Below are positions 33,976 to 45,148 of a stretch of DNA of 64,000 nt, piece by piece (position 1 is the stretch's first letter; every line of letters begins with the position of its first letter). Both the position numbers and the translations under genes were made by a program. A model generated the notes under the pieces. It was given only the letters and a program-made list of their open reading frames with translations. It searched no databases and had not been told where the DNA came from. The DNA is from Aselliscus stoliczkanus (taxonomy: Eukaryota; Chordata; Mammalia; Chiroptera; Hipposideridae), in contig CM066732.1 of NCBI GenBank assembly GCA_033961575.1, positions 52,109,001-52,173,000 on the forward strand, read 5' to 3'.

Positions 33976-36900
33976 CTGCGCAGCCAAGGACAAAGAAGTC
34001 AGCTGAGGGTGAAGTCGCCGCAGCTTTGAACTTGACTGGAAAGAGTTTAGCCGTAAGCACAGCGGCACCTCCAAAAGGGACTGGCTCCCCAGACATCACT
34101 GGGGCTGACAGGGATCTTATAAGAGGGTGGGACACCCCATGGAGTTGGTGGGAGATTTTATTGGTGTAACTTTTGGAAATCAATTTGCCAATAAACATGC
34201 CAAGCACCCCCCACCCCAAATAAAGGTTCTTTATCTTTTTTTTTTTTTTGAGGGCAGTGTCACTGGTCCTCATATGTGGGACCCGAACTGGGGCTGCTGG
34301 CTTCCTAAGCCAGCGCTTAACCACCGCGCCACTCGGCCGGCCCTAAAGGTTCTTTATCTTTGACTCAGCAATTCCACCCAGGCCCTCAACGGATCTCAAG
34401 AAAAGAAGTCAATGGAAAGAAAAGTTATATAAATGAGTGTTCGTTTTGGGGTTATCAGCAACAGGACATTTATCAACTGAGGGATGGTTAAGCAAATAAT
34501 GGAACATCCATTTCAAGAACTGTCTGCTGGCACCAAGATGGCATTAGGTGGAAGAAGGTGCAATGTGGCTGTGACATTATGCCAAGTGGGGAGAAAACCC
34601 AGCCAGTTATTAGATGTTTCTCTCATCACTGCCACGTGTGATTCCCAAGGTCTAAGGGAAACACAGGACAGTGGAAATAAAGGCTGAACAAAGCCGGAGG
34701 AATAGGGGAGAGTGTTTTCTTTTAATAACAAAAAATTAGCCCACTGATTTGAAGTATTAGCCTAAAGCCCTACAGTTCTGACTTAGACTGAATGGAACTG
34801 ATCCCGTCTGTACTGTGAGATCTAGAGTATCTCTGCCATCATCATATCCTGAGAGCTTTTTATTCGACCATCACCTTTGACCATGCCCGTGGCTTTAGTA
34901 TAAGGACATAGGCCCCCTACTCAGGCTGGTTGGTGACTTTGCCACAGGTGGTGGGTGAGGAGCTGCATATTGATATAACCTGGGTTTTCCACCCACCTGG
35001 AATGGCCTCGCTTCTCTTGCCCAGCGCTTACCTGTTCTTACAGCCAGCTCAGACCCCACTTGCCAGTCCCCGGACTATCTTTCCCTGGCAGTCCAGCCGC
35101 AGTCTGCCCCTTCCCTCCTGGCCAGCCCCCCGCTGGAGGGTTCCACATACATATGTGCAAGCGGGCACTCACTAAGATCCCATTCCAGAAATTTTCATCC
35201 TTTCCTTGGATGTTTGTCTAATGGCTTGTTAGATACCATCTCTCCAAATATTCTTTCCCCTTCCTTGGAGGTTAGGGGCCCTGGCCAAATATCTTTTCTC
35301 CTTACCGTGGAGCCCAGGTAGGTTGTCTGTTGGTCAGAGTCAATTAGAACAACCCTGTCGACCCAGTAATCTCACTTCTGGGTATTTATCCAAAGAAACG
35401 TAAAATGCTACTTTGAGGGGGTGTGTGCATCCATATTTTCATTGCAGCATTGTTTACAGTGGCCAAGATATGGAGGCAGCTGGGTGTCCATCAATGGACG
35501 AATGGATAAAGAAGAGGTGGTACATATATACAATGGAATATTATTCATCCATAAAAAGAATGAAATATTGCTATTTGCAGAAACATGGATGGACCTAGAG
35601 GGTATTATGCTCAGTGGAGTAAATCAGAGAAAGACAAATGTCATATGATTTCATTTATATGTGGGCTCTAGAGAACAGGATAAATGAACAAACAAAACAG
35701 AAACAAGCTCATAGATACAGAGCATTTTGATTGTTGCCGGATTGGAGAAGGGGGGAGTTTGGGGATGGGTGAAGTGGGTAGGAGATTGAGAAATACAATT
35801 TGGTAGTTATGAAATAGTCACGGGGATGTAGAGTACAGCATAAGGAACATAATCAGTAGTATTGTAATAACTATGTGTGGTGTCAGACAGGTACTGGATT
35901 TATCAGGGTGATCACTTCATAAGTTATATAAATGTCTAATCACTGTGTTGTACACCTGAAGCTAATATAATATTGTATATTAACTGTAACTGAAAAAATT
36001 TTAAAACCCTTGGGGGGAAAAAAAAAGATCCACTGTGTCAATCTGAAAGTCACAACCAAAGTCATCCACTCATGGACGCGGCAAGAGAAAGGAGCCTCCT
36101 TTGGCCGGGGAGGGGGCTGTTCATCTCCAGCCAGTCGGCCAGCAGAGCGGGGCTGTGTGATGGGACCACAGGATCCCGGCCTCTTAAACCCACTACTGTT
36201 TACGAGGACCACTGCAGCATTGGGTTGTCCCATTTCCTCCTCTCCTGACGTTTCTGAACCTTGTCGGTTACATCTTTACAGCAAAGGATAACACTGAGCT
36301 GGGAGGGATACTGGAATTTTGGGATGGAAACCAAAATTGGTGTGGGTGAAAACCTGTGGGTCCTGATAAATAAAGAACAAGAGAGAAGGGAGAGACCTCT
36401 TTGGAAGAGCAATGAATACCAAGTGGATCCACACTTTGTTCGCGATCCCTTCGCAAGTCTAAAAACCCAAACATACAGCAGGTAGCCACTGGGGAAGGTG
36501 GCTACTACTACAGCAATTCAACCCATGCAAAGGCTTTCAGGAGACATTCCTATTATTAAACAGGAAGGCCACAACAGCTCATTCTTTCCTCTTTGAATAA
36601 TATGCGAAGTTTCCATTGGGAAACAAATGGAAATATTGGAAAGGTTGCATAAGCATCCAAAGAGGTGGACTCCTCAAAATACAGCACCTAAATGTTGTGT
36701 CCATCCAGGAGATGGTCCGCTAGCAGGTGAGGCTTCTGCCCTGGAGCAGCCCTTTGGGACACAAAGACAGAACCTTGTCACGCTGCGGCCACCTTCTGCC
36801 ATCTCCAGGCTCAGCCCAGGTGTCTGGACCAGAGACAGCAGTGAGCAAAGCCTGTTCCCCCATGCAGGCAGGCTGCTCACCGGCAGCTGAGCACCTCTTC

Positions 36901-39900
36901 TGGCTTCAGCACTTTCACCCCTTCTATCTTGGGCTCAGTGCCCTTTTCCACGATGCTCTTCATCTTGCGCTCATAAAAGTCGGGATTCTTTCCGACCCAG
37001 TCTCTGAGGAGGGTCGACCTCCGTCTGGTAAAGATAGGATCCTGTAACATGGGATCTACAATGCTTTGTGGACGCAATGACGACCGTTGCATGGGCTCGA
37101 TACCGATGCCATCCTTGATGTCTAAGTCTGAAATTGGACAGATGTCACTGGGCATTAGATCCTGAGAGAGGTTGGGTAGGCAGCGGGGGATGGGCCTGAA
37201 AGCCTGCGTGGGCTTCAAAGGACACCTGCTCTGACACAAGACGTCTTTCCAAGGCTTCTGCAGGTTCTCCCTCTTAGCATTTGTTTAATCCTTATCTTTT
37301 CCTCCCTCCTTTCTCTCTGACTCCCCAATTCCCTTCCTTTCCCTCCTTTCCTTTATCCCCTTTTCTCAGTCTTATCTTCTCTCCCTCCACAGATGGAGTT
37401 CACTTCAAAGGGACTTTAGCTTGCAGGGGGTAAGGGAAGATATTGGAGAACAGCAACTTTGAGCTGGGTTTTTAAAGGATAAATAGTTTAGTAGGTGAAA
37501 AAAGGAGAAAAGTATTGCAGGCAGCAGGAACAGCATGTGCAGGCAAAAGGAGCAGCACACACAAAGGCTCCTGGTAGCCAGCTCCAGGCACACGAGAGCA
37601 CCACCCAGCCACCTCCACAAATGACACACCCAAAGGGTACACTGGGCAGGCACTAGAACCCTGCCAAAGTGAATCCTGCTCCACAGCTACTCCACTGTAG
37701 CATGGCCAGTCCTCACAACCAATCAGCCTGAGGGTCAATCCCTCCCACTGCTGTGCAAACAGCAACAAACACTTAAATACAACAGGAAGGCACACACAGC
37801 CCACACAAGGGACACACCTGGAGCACCCAGCTCAGGTGACCAGGGAGATTGCCACTGGGTCCCACAGGACACCTACTAGTAAGGCCATTCTACTAAGACC
37901 GGGAGACGTAGCAACTCTACCTAATACATAGAAACAAACACAGGGAGGCAGTCAAAATGGGGAGACAAAGAAACATGTCCCAAAGGAAAGAAAAGAACAA
38001 AGCCCCAGAAAACAAAATGGAGACAAGCAATCTACCAGATGCAGAGTTATAAGGATGCTCAGTGATCTCAGGGAGAACTTCAATAGAGAAATAGAGATAG
38101 GAAACATAAAAATGGAGATGGAAAACATAAAAAAGAACCAGACAGGAATGAAGAATACAGTAACTTAAATGAAGACTACATTAGAGGAAATCAACAGTAG
38201 AGAAGATGAAGCAGAGGATTGAATCAGCAATTTGGATGATAAGGTAGCAGAAAACACCCAATCAGGACAGCAAAAAGGAAAAAGAATCCAAAAAAAATAA
38301 GGAGAGTTTAAGAGACCTCTGGGACAGCAGATTAGGCATTGTGAAGAAAAGATTAGTGAACTTGAAGACATAGCAACAGGAAATATTAAAAATGAAACAC
38401 AAAGAGAAAAGACTGGGAAAAAACCAGAGCATTGTGGGACTTCAAGTATGTGTATTGTGGTACCTGAAAGAGAGGGAAGAGAATGGAGCATGAAAAAAAT
38501 ATTGAAAGAAATAATGGCCAAAATGTTTCCAATTTGATGAAAACTATAAACCAAAAATCTCAACAAACCCCAAACACAAACACAATGTGAAGCAGATGAC
38601 ATCACCGCATTCTAACCAAATCACTTAAAAAGAAAATCGTCAAAAAAGCCAGATGAAAAGATACATTGCAGTGGAACATAAATAAAGATGGTGGCCAGCT
38701 TCTCTTTGGAAATGATATAAGCGAGGAGACCAGCACAACGTCCACAACGGGCGCGTTGCTGTGGACGCTGCTGCCCTGAGAACGGTGTGCACCTTCTTTT
38801 CTTTCCGTTACGGAGGCCAGTGCTGGCATCTGGGGCCAAGGCGCTCCCCTTACCGTATCTCCTAGGGCCATCCTCGAGGTAGTTGCCGGGCACCATGCTC
38901 AGGCGCCTTCCCTTTGAGTCCACTCCGTAGAGCTTTCGATACAGGACGGCGTCCGCGTCCCTCCTGGCTCTTGGCACCGAGGCCTTGGACGGGAGCAGGA
39001 GAGAAGTTACCAGGGCCACAGGTTCTGGCGTGGCCTCCTCCACGCCCACAATGAGTGACTTGAAGAGTTTACTGAAAAGCGGGAAAGGGACCAAAGGACA
39101 CGCCTGTTCTGGGGCCTGGGGCAGGCTGGTGGGCAGGGTGGCAGCTGGTGGCTGTCCAACTCCTTACTGTTATGATTCCACATCTCAGCGGGACCATGGG
39201 AACCACAGCCCCGGGGGCAGTGAGGTCTGGGTGCTCTCATCTCCCCAGTGGCATTCCTGAATGATTGGGGGGGGCGGGGGGAGGAGGAAGACATGACCCT
39301 CGGCCACAGGAGTGCCAGTCTTCCCCTAGGGGGACAGTCTGTTCGGCGGGAGCGGCATGGGGTGGGGGACATTCATTTGTGTGTCAGTGTGAGGCAGGAG
39401 TGGATTTTCAATATGGGGAGGCCAGCGGGGAGGGGGGTGGGGTAGGAGGGGCTGTGTTACCTGCTCAGAGAATAACACCCGGCGTTTGTCCCTCTGCCGT
39501 TTCTCGGTGTTCGGGGCTTTCTTTGCTTCCTTCCCAGTTGCTTTAGCGGGTGCCACCACCTTGGTTTTACTCTTCTGAAAGGCAAGGAGGCCAGCACTGT
39601 GCTGCCTGGTGGGCGGACCACCCTCTGTCCCCTCAAAGGGGAAGCTCCTTGGCGAGTGGGCTGCGCCCTCCCCTCCACCCAGAGCTTTAGCTCCCATCTG
39701 GCACTCCTGTCCCCTCTCACTGTCCCCTCTGCCTCCAGACGTGCGCTGGTGTCCATGTCATACCGCCCCCAGGTTTGGTTGTCCCTCTTCATTTCAGGAT
39801 CCATCACTAGCTCCCCATCACCCTCCATGTAGGAGTCCCACTCCCCGGCCTGATAAGAATTCCTTCTAGCCCCCAAATGGCCTTTCTAGCTGCAACTTCC

Positions 39901-42900
39901 CTGCCATGGCCTCCAGCCTGGAGCCACAGGAAGGCCACCTTGTCTTCAAGTCCAGCAGGGCTTTCCCTCTGTCCCCAGAACCCCCTCCTGCTCTCTTCCC
40001 ACCCCCACCTCATCCTGTCTTCCCAGAACTGTCATCACAATTCATCCTGCCTTTCTCATTTCCCAGGTGTTCCTTGCAGCTATCAAGGGCAGAGCACAGG
40101 TGCCTTGAGTGGGCTTCCTTATGCACGTCCCTGGCCGTCCACTCCCACTGGGCGGGCAGGGAGCACTGGTGCATTAGGGAGCATCAGTGAGGGGGGTCCT
40201 GCAGCGGGGCCTCCAGGCCAAGCCCTAAGGGGTGGGGTGGGTGCTAACGCATCATGGGGAGAGCCTCATCGACCAGCTCTCCTCTCAGGGTGTGCCGCTC
40301 GTGGTTGTGGAGAGATGGTGGCTGAGACTAGTCTCTGGGCCACACGGCCTGGCTAGGAGTCCTGTGTGTGGCTCAGGGGCTAAGCAGCCTCAAGCAGGTG
40401 GCTGCTCTCTCTGGCTTGGTTCCCTTGTCTAATGGTGGCGATAAGAGTAGGTTCTCCTCCTGGGGTTATTGTGAGAACTAAATGAATTACCGCGTGGAAG
40501 CGCCAAGCCGCCCATTGATGTCAGTGATATGATGTAGGCAGAAGGAGTGTTTTCATAAGCTGGTCCAAGGGCATGCTTAAGGCCATCTGCGGAGGGGGTA
40601 CTGGTCAATCCTGGGGTGTGTTTGGCTTAGCTTAGCAGGGAGAGGGGGATACAAATTGGGGCCAAGACTGAATTTTCAGGTTGAGAGGAGAGGGGCTAAG
40701 GCCAGCCCCTGCAGAGGTAGGTCTCTTCACACTTCCCCCCACAACCCTCAGCCTCTCCTCAGCAGTCACTGAAGTGGCTCCCCACCCCCATTTTGGGGAC
40801 AGCTGAGTGAAAGATGCCACGGACCCAAGGATAGTGCAATAGCCACTGAGTCAGCGGCCCTATAGCCAAGACTGGATCTTCGGGGTCTTCTCTGATGCCA
40901 AGTGGGTCACAAGGGGCACAGCCCTCTGTGCGGTCCCACAGGCTGATCCTGGACCACCAGGCCTGCCCCAGCACAAGGGAGCGGAGGCCACAGACAGCGC
41001 CCCTCCGGACACCTGCACCAAAGGGCCCCCTGCCGCTTGGGCTGTCTGAGGCCTGCACAGAAGCAGCACCCTTTTTCTTAGTGCTGTTTCCTTCAAAATC
41101 CAAATGCTTCTGGGAAGGGTAATGATGCTTGAAGATTTAATTGTGTTTCCAATTTAAATTTGTTCCCTCCCTGGTCCAAAATTATTTACAATAAAAGCCA
41201 CATTTAATGTAAAGCTGTGAAGACGTTATTAGAATAGAATCTTAGTGAGAAGAAATGGGACCAAATATATTAGTCATGGAGGTGAATATAATTTCTGTGA
41301 TTGACAGTAAACTGAGTTCTATCAATTACCCAGCAGTCAAGCGTCCACACCCCCAGAAACGGGGGTGGGGGCAGGAGGCAGGCCATCAGCACCTCATTAG
41401 CACCTGAGTGTGAAATATGCTTGTCCCCTGAAGTAGCACTCCAGCTCTCTCTGACTAGGGGTGACAAGGAAGCACATAAACGGGATGGGAGCCTGACTAG
41501 GGGTGACAAGGAAGCACATAAACGGGATGGGAGCCTTCCTGAGAGGCCGGAAGTGCTGACCGCACGCAGCGGAGGAGTCGCAGGGGGTGAGGCGGGGATG
41601 GCCTGACAAGTCCGTGGGCTTGGGAACTGGCTCCACCTGAGTCTGAGCCCTGGCTCGGCCCTGATTAATCCTGCGGGCTCAAGCAAACTCCCCTCTTCCC
41701 CTCAGCTTCCTTCCCCTTCAGCTGCGGAGTAAGAATGGCACCTATTTTGTGGGCTTCTGGGAGCAGCTGATGAGATAACTCATTGTAATGCTAAGCACAG
41801 GGCCTGGCACACAGGAAACGCTACTGAAAGTCGGCATAGTCACTTGTAATGCCACTTTCCACCCATTTTCCTCTGGGGACCAGGGGAGTAAAGCTCAGGC
41901 GGAAACCTCTGCAGAGGAGACCATATTCCGAGGACATGGCTTGATTTTCCACAGGTGATGGGCCCAGGAGGACTTGGGGGAAACGGAAGCAAAACTGTTA
42001 GCCACAGTTGCTGGAAAAAGAGGGTAGGCAGTGCTATAGACTGAATGTTTGTGCTGTCCCCACCATCACCACCATTCCTGTGCCGGAATCCTAATTCCCA
42101 GTGGGAAGGTCTCAGGAGGCGGGGCCTCTGGGAGGTGATGAGGTCATGAGGGCGGAGCCTCCTGGATGGGATCGGCGCCCTTAGAAAAAAGGCCCCAGAG
42201 AGTTTTCCTGTCTCTTCTGCCATGTGAGGACTCAGAGAGAAGATGGCCATCGATGAACCAGGAAGCAGGCTCCCATCAGACACCAAATCTGCCAGCACCT
42301 CAGTCTAGGACTTCACAGCCTCCGAAGCTGTGAGAAATACATTTCTGTCGTTAATAAGCACCCAGTCTATGGCATTCTGTTTGGGCAGCCTGAGCTAAGC
42401 CAGGCTGGCTAGACCTGGTTCTGATGCAGGATGGAAGGAAGAGGCATGTTAGAAGGAGTCCCAGTGGGGATGCTGGCAAGGGACAGTGGACGCCCCTTGA
42501 CCTTGGAGCCATCATGAGGACAGAAGTGTCTGGGGACAGTGGGAAGGACCCCATCCTGCCAACACTGAGACCCCAGAAGCTGCTGCCCTCAAACCTTCTC
42601 AAACACTGACCAAGGTGGCCTTTACGCTCCCCGCACCTTGGCTAGACCGGTTTTTTTCCTTACTCTAAGCCCATGACCTTTCTTTTCTTGAAGCATTTAA
42701 ATCCTTCAGGAAACCTGCACTTGTACCTTCTTTCCCTGCCCCTTGAACATATAAATCTTCTAGCCTCGTGCCAATTTTACAATCCAGGAATGTTTTTTCT
42801 CAAAGATTTGGGAGCCATGCCTTTGAAGTGTATTCATCAAGAAAGATGGAGCCCCCTCCCCTGTGTGGGAGGCAGGAGCCTAACTACATGTGGACAATTA

Positions 42901-43199
42901 GCCAATTAGCGAGCACTGCCAGCCTAATCACAGGGACAGCCTCCCCCACTTCCTCCAGGGGAAGAACGCCCCTGCCTTTCCTCTGGAGTCCCAGTGCAGT
43001 CTCTCCCCTGCTAAAGCCTGCCTTGCGGCTTTCCGTTGACAGCACACACCTGGGCGGCTTCCTTCTTCTTCCGGTGCCTCCGCTCCATCCACTCGTGCAC
43101 CCGGACGAGGTCAGACAGGCGCCTCTCCTCGGCCGTCCTCCACATGGACTTCCTCTCTGTGGGCATGAGATCCTTCGGGTCCTCTGGTTTCTCTGCCAT
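33828..43199 (-). CDS. C16orf78: C16orf78 orthologue, complete spliced coding sequence in five exons
   Basis: The coding sequence joins 43050-43199, 39461-39574, 38854-38983, 36881-37127 and 33828-33975, all minus strand. That is 789 bp, or 262 residues plus TGA. Intron phases are 0, 0, 1 and 2, every intron is GT-AG, and the joined frame has no stop. The start is the first in-frame ATG of exon 1, with A at -3 and G at +4. From memory, human C16orf78 is about 265 aa and shares the N-terminal LMPTER and MWRTAEERR stretches, the LSMVPG motif in the middle, and the C-terminal LKLCKDAGMNVDIHPHMVE block. The protein is rich in Lys and Arg, with a basic run RRHRKKK at 40-46. I see no signal peptide, membrane segment or known catalytic motif. 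Its biochemical role is unknown, and human expression is reported mainly in testis. No minus-strand AATAAA was seen in the roughly 650 bp past the stop, so the 3' UTR end is undetermined. The start lacks an obvious TATA box or CpG island. Confidence 0.9.
34239..34343 (-). repeat. Type A short SINE in intron 4 of C16orf78
   Basis: The exact 18-bp duplication taaaggttctttatcttt (34221-34238 and 34344-34361) and an intact head indicate a fairly recent insertion. Its strand matches the gene, so its head could act as exon-like or A-to-I edited sequence in the pre-mRNA. Confidence 0.93.
35340..36000 (+). repeat. L1 3' end (ORF2 terminus and 3' UTR) in intron 4 of C16orf78
   Basis: The text ggtatttatccaaagaaacg, cattgtttacagtggccaag, tccatcaatggacgaatgga and tacaatggaatattattcat is the classic L1 ORF2 C-terminus. 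It is followed by a 3' UTR (gttgtacacctgaagctaat) and a short A-rich end. It lies antisense to the gene. The ORF2 fragment is broken. Confidence 0.88.
36881..37127 (-). CDS. C16orf78: C16orf78 coding exon 4 (residues 132-214, both end codons split)
   Basis: This is the largest coding exon, at 247 bp. The acceptor CCAATTTCAG|AC supplies the last two bases of the Asp132 codon. It encodes LDIKDGIGIEPMQRSS, then RPQSIVDPMLQ, LLRDWVGKNPDFYERK and KVLKPEEVLSC. These match the human segments around RRQSIVLDPMLQ, FIRDWSNKMPD and MLKPEEVLSCR. The donor CTGCCG|GTGAGC leaves two bases of Arg214, phase 2. An in-frame stop just inside the intron shows that the exon must splice here. Confidence 0.9.
37500..38690 (+). 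repeat. L1/HAL1 5' UTR and ORF1 remnant in intron 3 of C16orf78
   Basis: 37500-37900 resembles an old L1 5' UTR (aggcagcaggaacagcatgt, cctccacaaatgacacaccc). 37960-38690 resembles decayed L1/HAL1 ORF1 (gaggaaatcaacagtagaga, gtgaagaaaagattagtgaa, ggccaaaatgtttccaattt). It is antisense to the gene and has no intact frame. Confidence 0.68.
38854..38983 (-). CDS. C16orf78: C16orf78 coding exon 3 (residues 89-131 plus one base)
   Basis: The exon follows a pyrimidine-rich acceptor ending CCAAG|GCC at 38984-38985. It encodes ASVPRARRDADAVLYRKLYG and then the conserved GRRLSMVPGNY and EDGPRRY segments. The human counterpart reads RSLYGVEQKGKHLSMVPG at this place. The donor is TACG|GTAAGG (38853-38848). 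One base of the split codon for Asp132 lies in this exon, giving phase 1. Confidence 0.86.
39461..39574 (-). CDS. C16orf78: C16orf78 coding exon 2 (residues 51-88)
   Basis: This exon has 38 codons in phase 0 at both ends. The acceptor is TTTCAG|AAG (39575-39577) and the donor is GAGCAG|GTAACA (39460-39455). The peptide starts KSKTKVVAPAKAT and is very rich in lysine and arginine, matching the equally basic and poorly conserved human segment (KPKVV...). This is the least certain exon by homology, because low-complexity Lys-rich sequence aligns loosely, but the borders and frame fit well. Confidence 0.78.
41110..41280. promoter_or_regulatory. Candidate conserved non-coding element in intron 1
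   Basis: An AT-rich, repeat-free block has ggtaatgatgcttgaagatt, taattgtgtttccaatttaa and ccaaaattatttacaataaa. The homeobox/FOX-like cores are clustered. It could regulate a distant neighbour rather than C16orf78. Inference from composition only. Confidence 0.3.
41451..41534 (+). repeat. Perfect 42-bp tandem duplication
   Basis: The unit beginning ctgactaggggtgacaagga and ending acgggatgggagc occurs twice in direct succession (41451-41492, 41493-41534) with no visible difference. It lies in intron 1 and not in any older repeat. Confidence 0.98.
42032..42402 (+). repeat. ERVL-MaLR (MST/MLT1-type) solo LTR
   Basis: TG...CA ends bound an LTR with the familiar series tatagactgaatgtttgtgc, ggcggggcctctgggaggtg, tctgccatgtgaggactcag and gtgagaaatacatttctgtc. 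Flanks ggcag and ggctg would be an imperfect 5-bp duplication. There is no internal region. An old non-coding viral-like LTR lies in intron 1 of C16orf78. Confidence 0.82.
43050..43199 (-). CDS. C16orf78: C16orf78 coding exon 1 (residues 1-50)
   Basis: This exon encodes the N-terminus beginning MAEKPEDPKDLMPTER, followed by a charged, probably helical stretch and the basic cluster RRHRKKK, ending EAAQ. The ATG complement is at 43197-43199. The frame stays open upstream but has no earlier ATG within the exon. The donor reads CAG|GTGTGT at 43049-43048, which is valid but weaker than GTRAGT. The phase is 0. A 5' UTR probably extends above 43199, but its start cannot be placed. Confidence 0.88.
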
Positions 43200-45035
43200 T
43201 GTGGCGTCTGGGCTGCGCCCTGGGTAAGAAGGTGGCACACCTTCCCTTGGTGGATCCCTCTGTCTCTGGTTGCTGGCCCAGGGGACTCAGATGGCAGCGT
43301 GTGGCCCCTAGGTGTGAACATAAAGGGCAGGGTTGGGCCAGCGCTGAGATATTGGTCCTAGCAGGTGGGAGGTCTGGTGGGTGATTATGAGGTCACTGTC
43401 AGGCTGGCCTGGGGGGGACAGGGTGGAGAGGGACACTGGCTTCCCCTCGTGGCCACTGCCCCCCACCTGGACTCTGCGACAGCTTTCTTCATGGTCTCTC
43501 CATCCCCACTTCCGTAAATATCTTTCTAAAACAGAGGTCAGCTTACATAGTTCCCTTTCTCAAAACCCCTCAGTGGCTCTCTGAAGCCTATAAAAAAATA
43601 ATAAATTCCTCAGGCTGGCATCCGGCTTTCATTATAACCAGAATGAAGTTTTTTAGAGTCTCAATTACTTTTATATTCATTGAACAGATAGTTATCAGAT
43701 GCCTACTATGTGCCAGGCATGGTGCTGGGGATACAAGAGAAAAACATAGTCAGACCTCCTAAAACATATAGGCTAGTGGGAAAGACAAAACAGCCGTCAA
43801 ATAATGACTCTACGAATCCATAACGACAAATGAGAGGAGTGCACTGAAGGAAAGGAATGTCATTCTCTGAAAGCCTGTGACAAAAGAACTAGGCTTGGAT
43901 GGATGGAGCTTGTGCAAAGGCCCTGTGGCAGGATGGGAGCATGCATACTTGAGGAACAACAGAAGGCCGGGGAGGTTCATGAGAAGTGAAGCTGGGGAGG
44001 TGGGCAGAGGCCAGACCAGACATGACCCCGGAGGTCACCGTCGGCTCAGGCTGGGAAGCAAAGGGAAGCAAAGGGAAAACAATAATGGGATTCAAACAAA
44101 GGGGAAGAAGTGACATGATCAGGCTTCCTTCTGTTTTAGTAAACTTTTATGGATGGAAGGCAGGTATACAGAAATGTTTCAGAATCACAAATGAAGACAT
44201 CTGTGCAACCAGGACCCCTGAATTGTCTGTCCCTTATCTGCCTCCCTCCAAGGGGAAACACTATCTTACCTCCGATTTGATAGATCTGGTTTTTTGTTCG
44301 TTTGTTTGACTTTTAAATAAACAGAATTGTACACACATAGTCTTTTGTATCTGGCTTTATTCCTTTTACAATATATTTGCAGGATTTTAGCAATGAATTC
44401 TTTTAGTTTGTGTATGTGGAAATGCCTTTATTTTCCCTTAATTCTGAAGGAAGATTTGCTGGATAATACAATTCCTGTTTAACACTTTTTTCAGCACTTT
44501 GAATCCATCTTTTCACGGCCTTTTTCCCTCCACTGCCTTATATAGCAAGTCAGCTGTTCATCGCATCGCTGTGATGCGCTCCTTTAACAAGTAAGTACCA
44601 GCTGGTCCTGGCAGTCGAGCTCTCTGGCTACCAAGGAAGTGCCCAGCCTGCAAGAGGCCTGAGGCCTCCGTGTGTCAGAGCTGGAAGGCTCTTGGCAGAC
44701 CCTGGTGCTCATTCATTTCATAGACAGGGAGGAGACCAAAGACCGAGAGCCCAAAAGGCCCGCCGAGGTCAATGGGAAACAGTGGGGGGCCCGGAAGTTC
44801 CATGAACAGTGATGAGGCATGGAATCTGTACACTTCCCCACTAAGACTTTTCATATCTGTTGCATTCAATCAGGGGTCTCAAGTTCAAGTGCGAGGCAGG
44901 TAACATCAAGGAGGGGGCTGGTTGAGTGTAAGGCAGTGGAGCGTGTGAGCTGACAAGTGGCTTCAGCCATTATGGCCGCGAGCAAAGCTCGGTCCTGTGT
45001 GGCCAGGTCTTTCCAGTTTTTAAGAAAAGCCAGTT
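43200..45035. other. 5' flank of C16orf78; L2 and L1 relics
   Basis: The first few hundred bases should include the promoter and 5' UTR of C16orf78, but no TATA box or CpG island stands out. L2-like text is at 43500-43620 (plus) and 43660-43830 (minus). 44110-44570 resembles an L1 3' UTR/5' antisense relic (ataaacagaattgtacacac, gaaggaagatttgctggata). Confidence 0.5.
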
Positions 45036-45148
45036 GGGCCGGCCGAGGGGGGCAGTGGTTAAGCGCTGGCTTGGGATGCCAGCGGCCTCGGTTCGGGTCC
45101 CACATATGAGGGCCAGTGACACTGCCCTCAAAAAAAAAAAAAAGAAAA
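45036..45148 (+). repeat. Type A short SINE
   Basis: The head is intact with ttaagcgctggcttgggatg, and the poly(A) contains one G-interrupted block. An exact 12-bp duplication aagaaaagccag occurs at 45022-45033 and 45149-45160. Confidence 0.9.

Larger units (their letters stand above)
39575..43049 (-). other. Intron 1 of C16orf78
   Basis: This 3.5-kb intron carries MIR-like relics (40400-40500 and 41690-41835, both plus), an AT-rich block at 41110-41280, a 42-bp tandem duplication at 41451-41534 and a MaLR solo LTR at 42032-42402. No further exon-like sequence with a conserved frame was recognised. Other introns are 38984-39460, 37128-38853 and 33976-36880. Confidence 0.8.

Noticed and set aside
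35413..35648. Short plus-strand protein frames of 61 and 75 codons
   Set aside because: These are late L1 ORF2 fragments in an intron, broken and antisense to the gene.
43200..43238. Upstream N-terminal extension of C16orf78
   Set aside because: The open frame continues upstream but its apparent start is GTG, not ATG. The human N-terminus also begins next to the chosen ATG.
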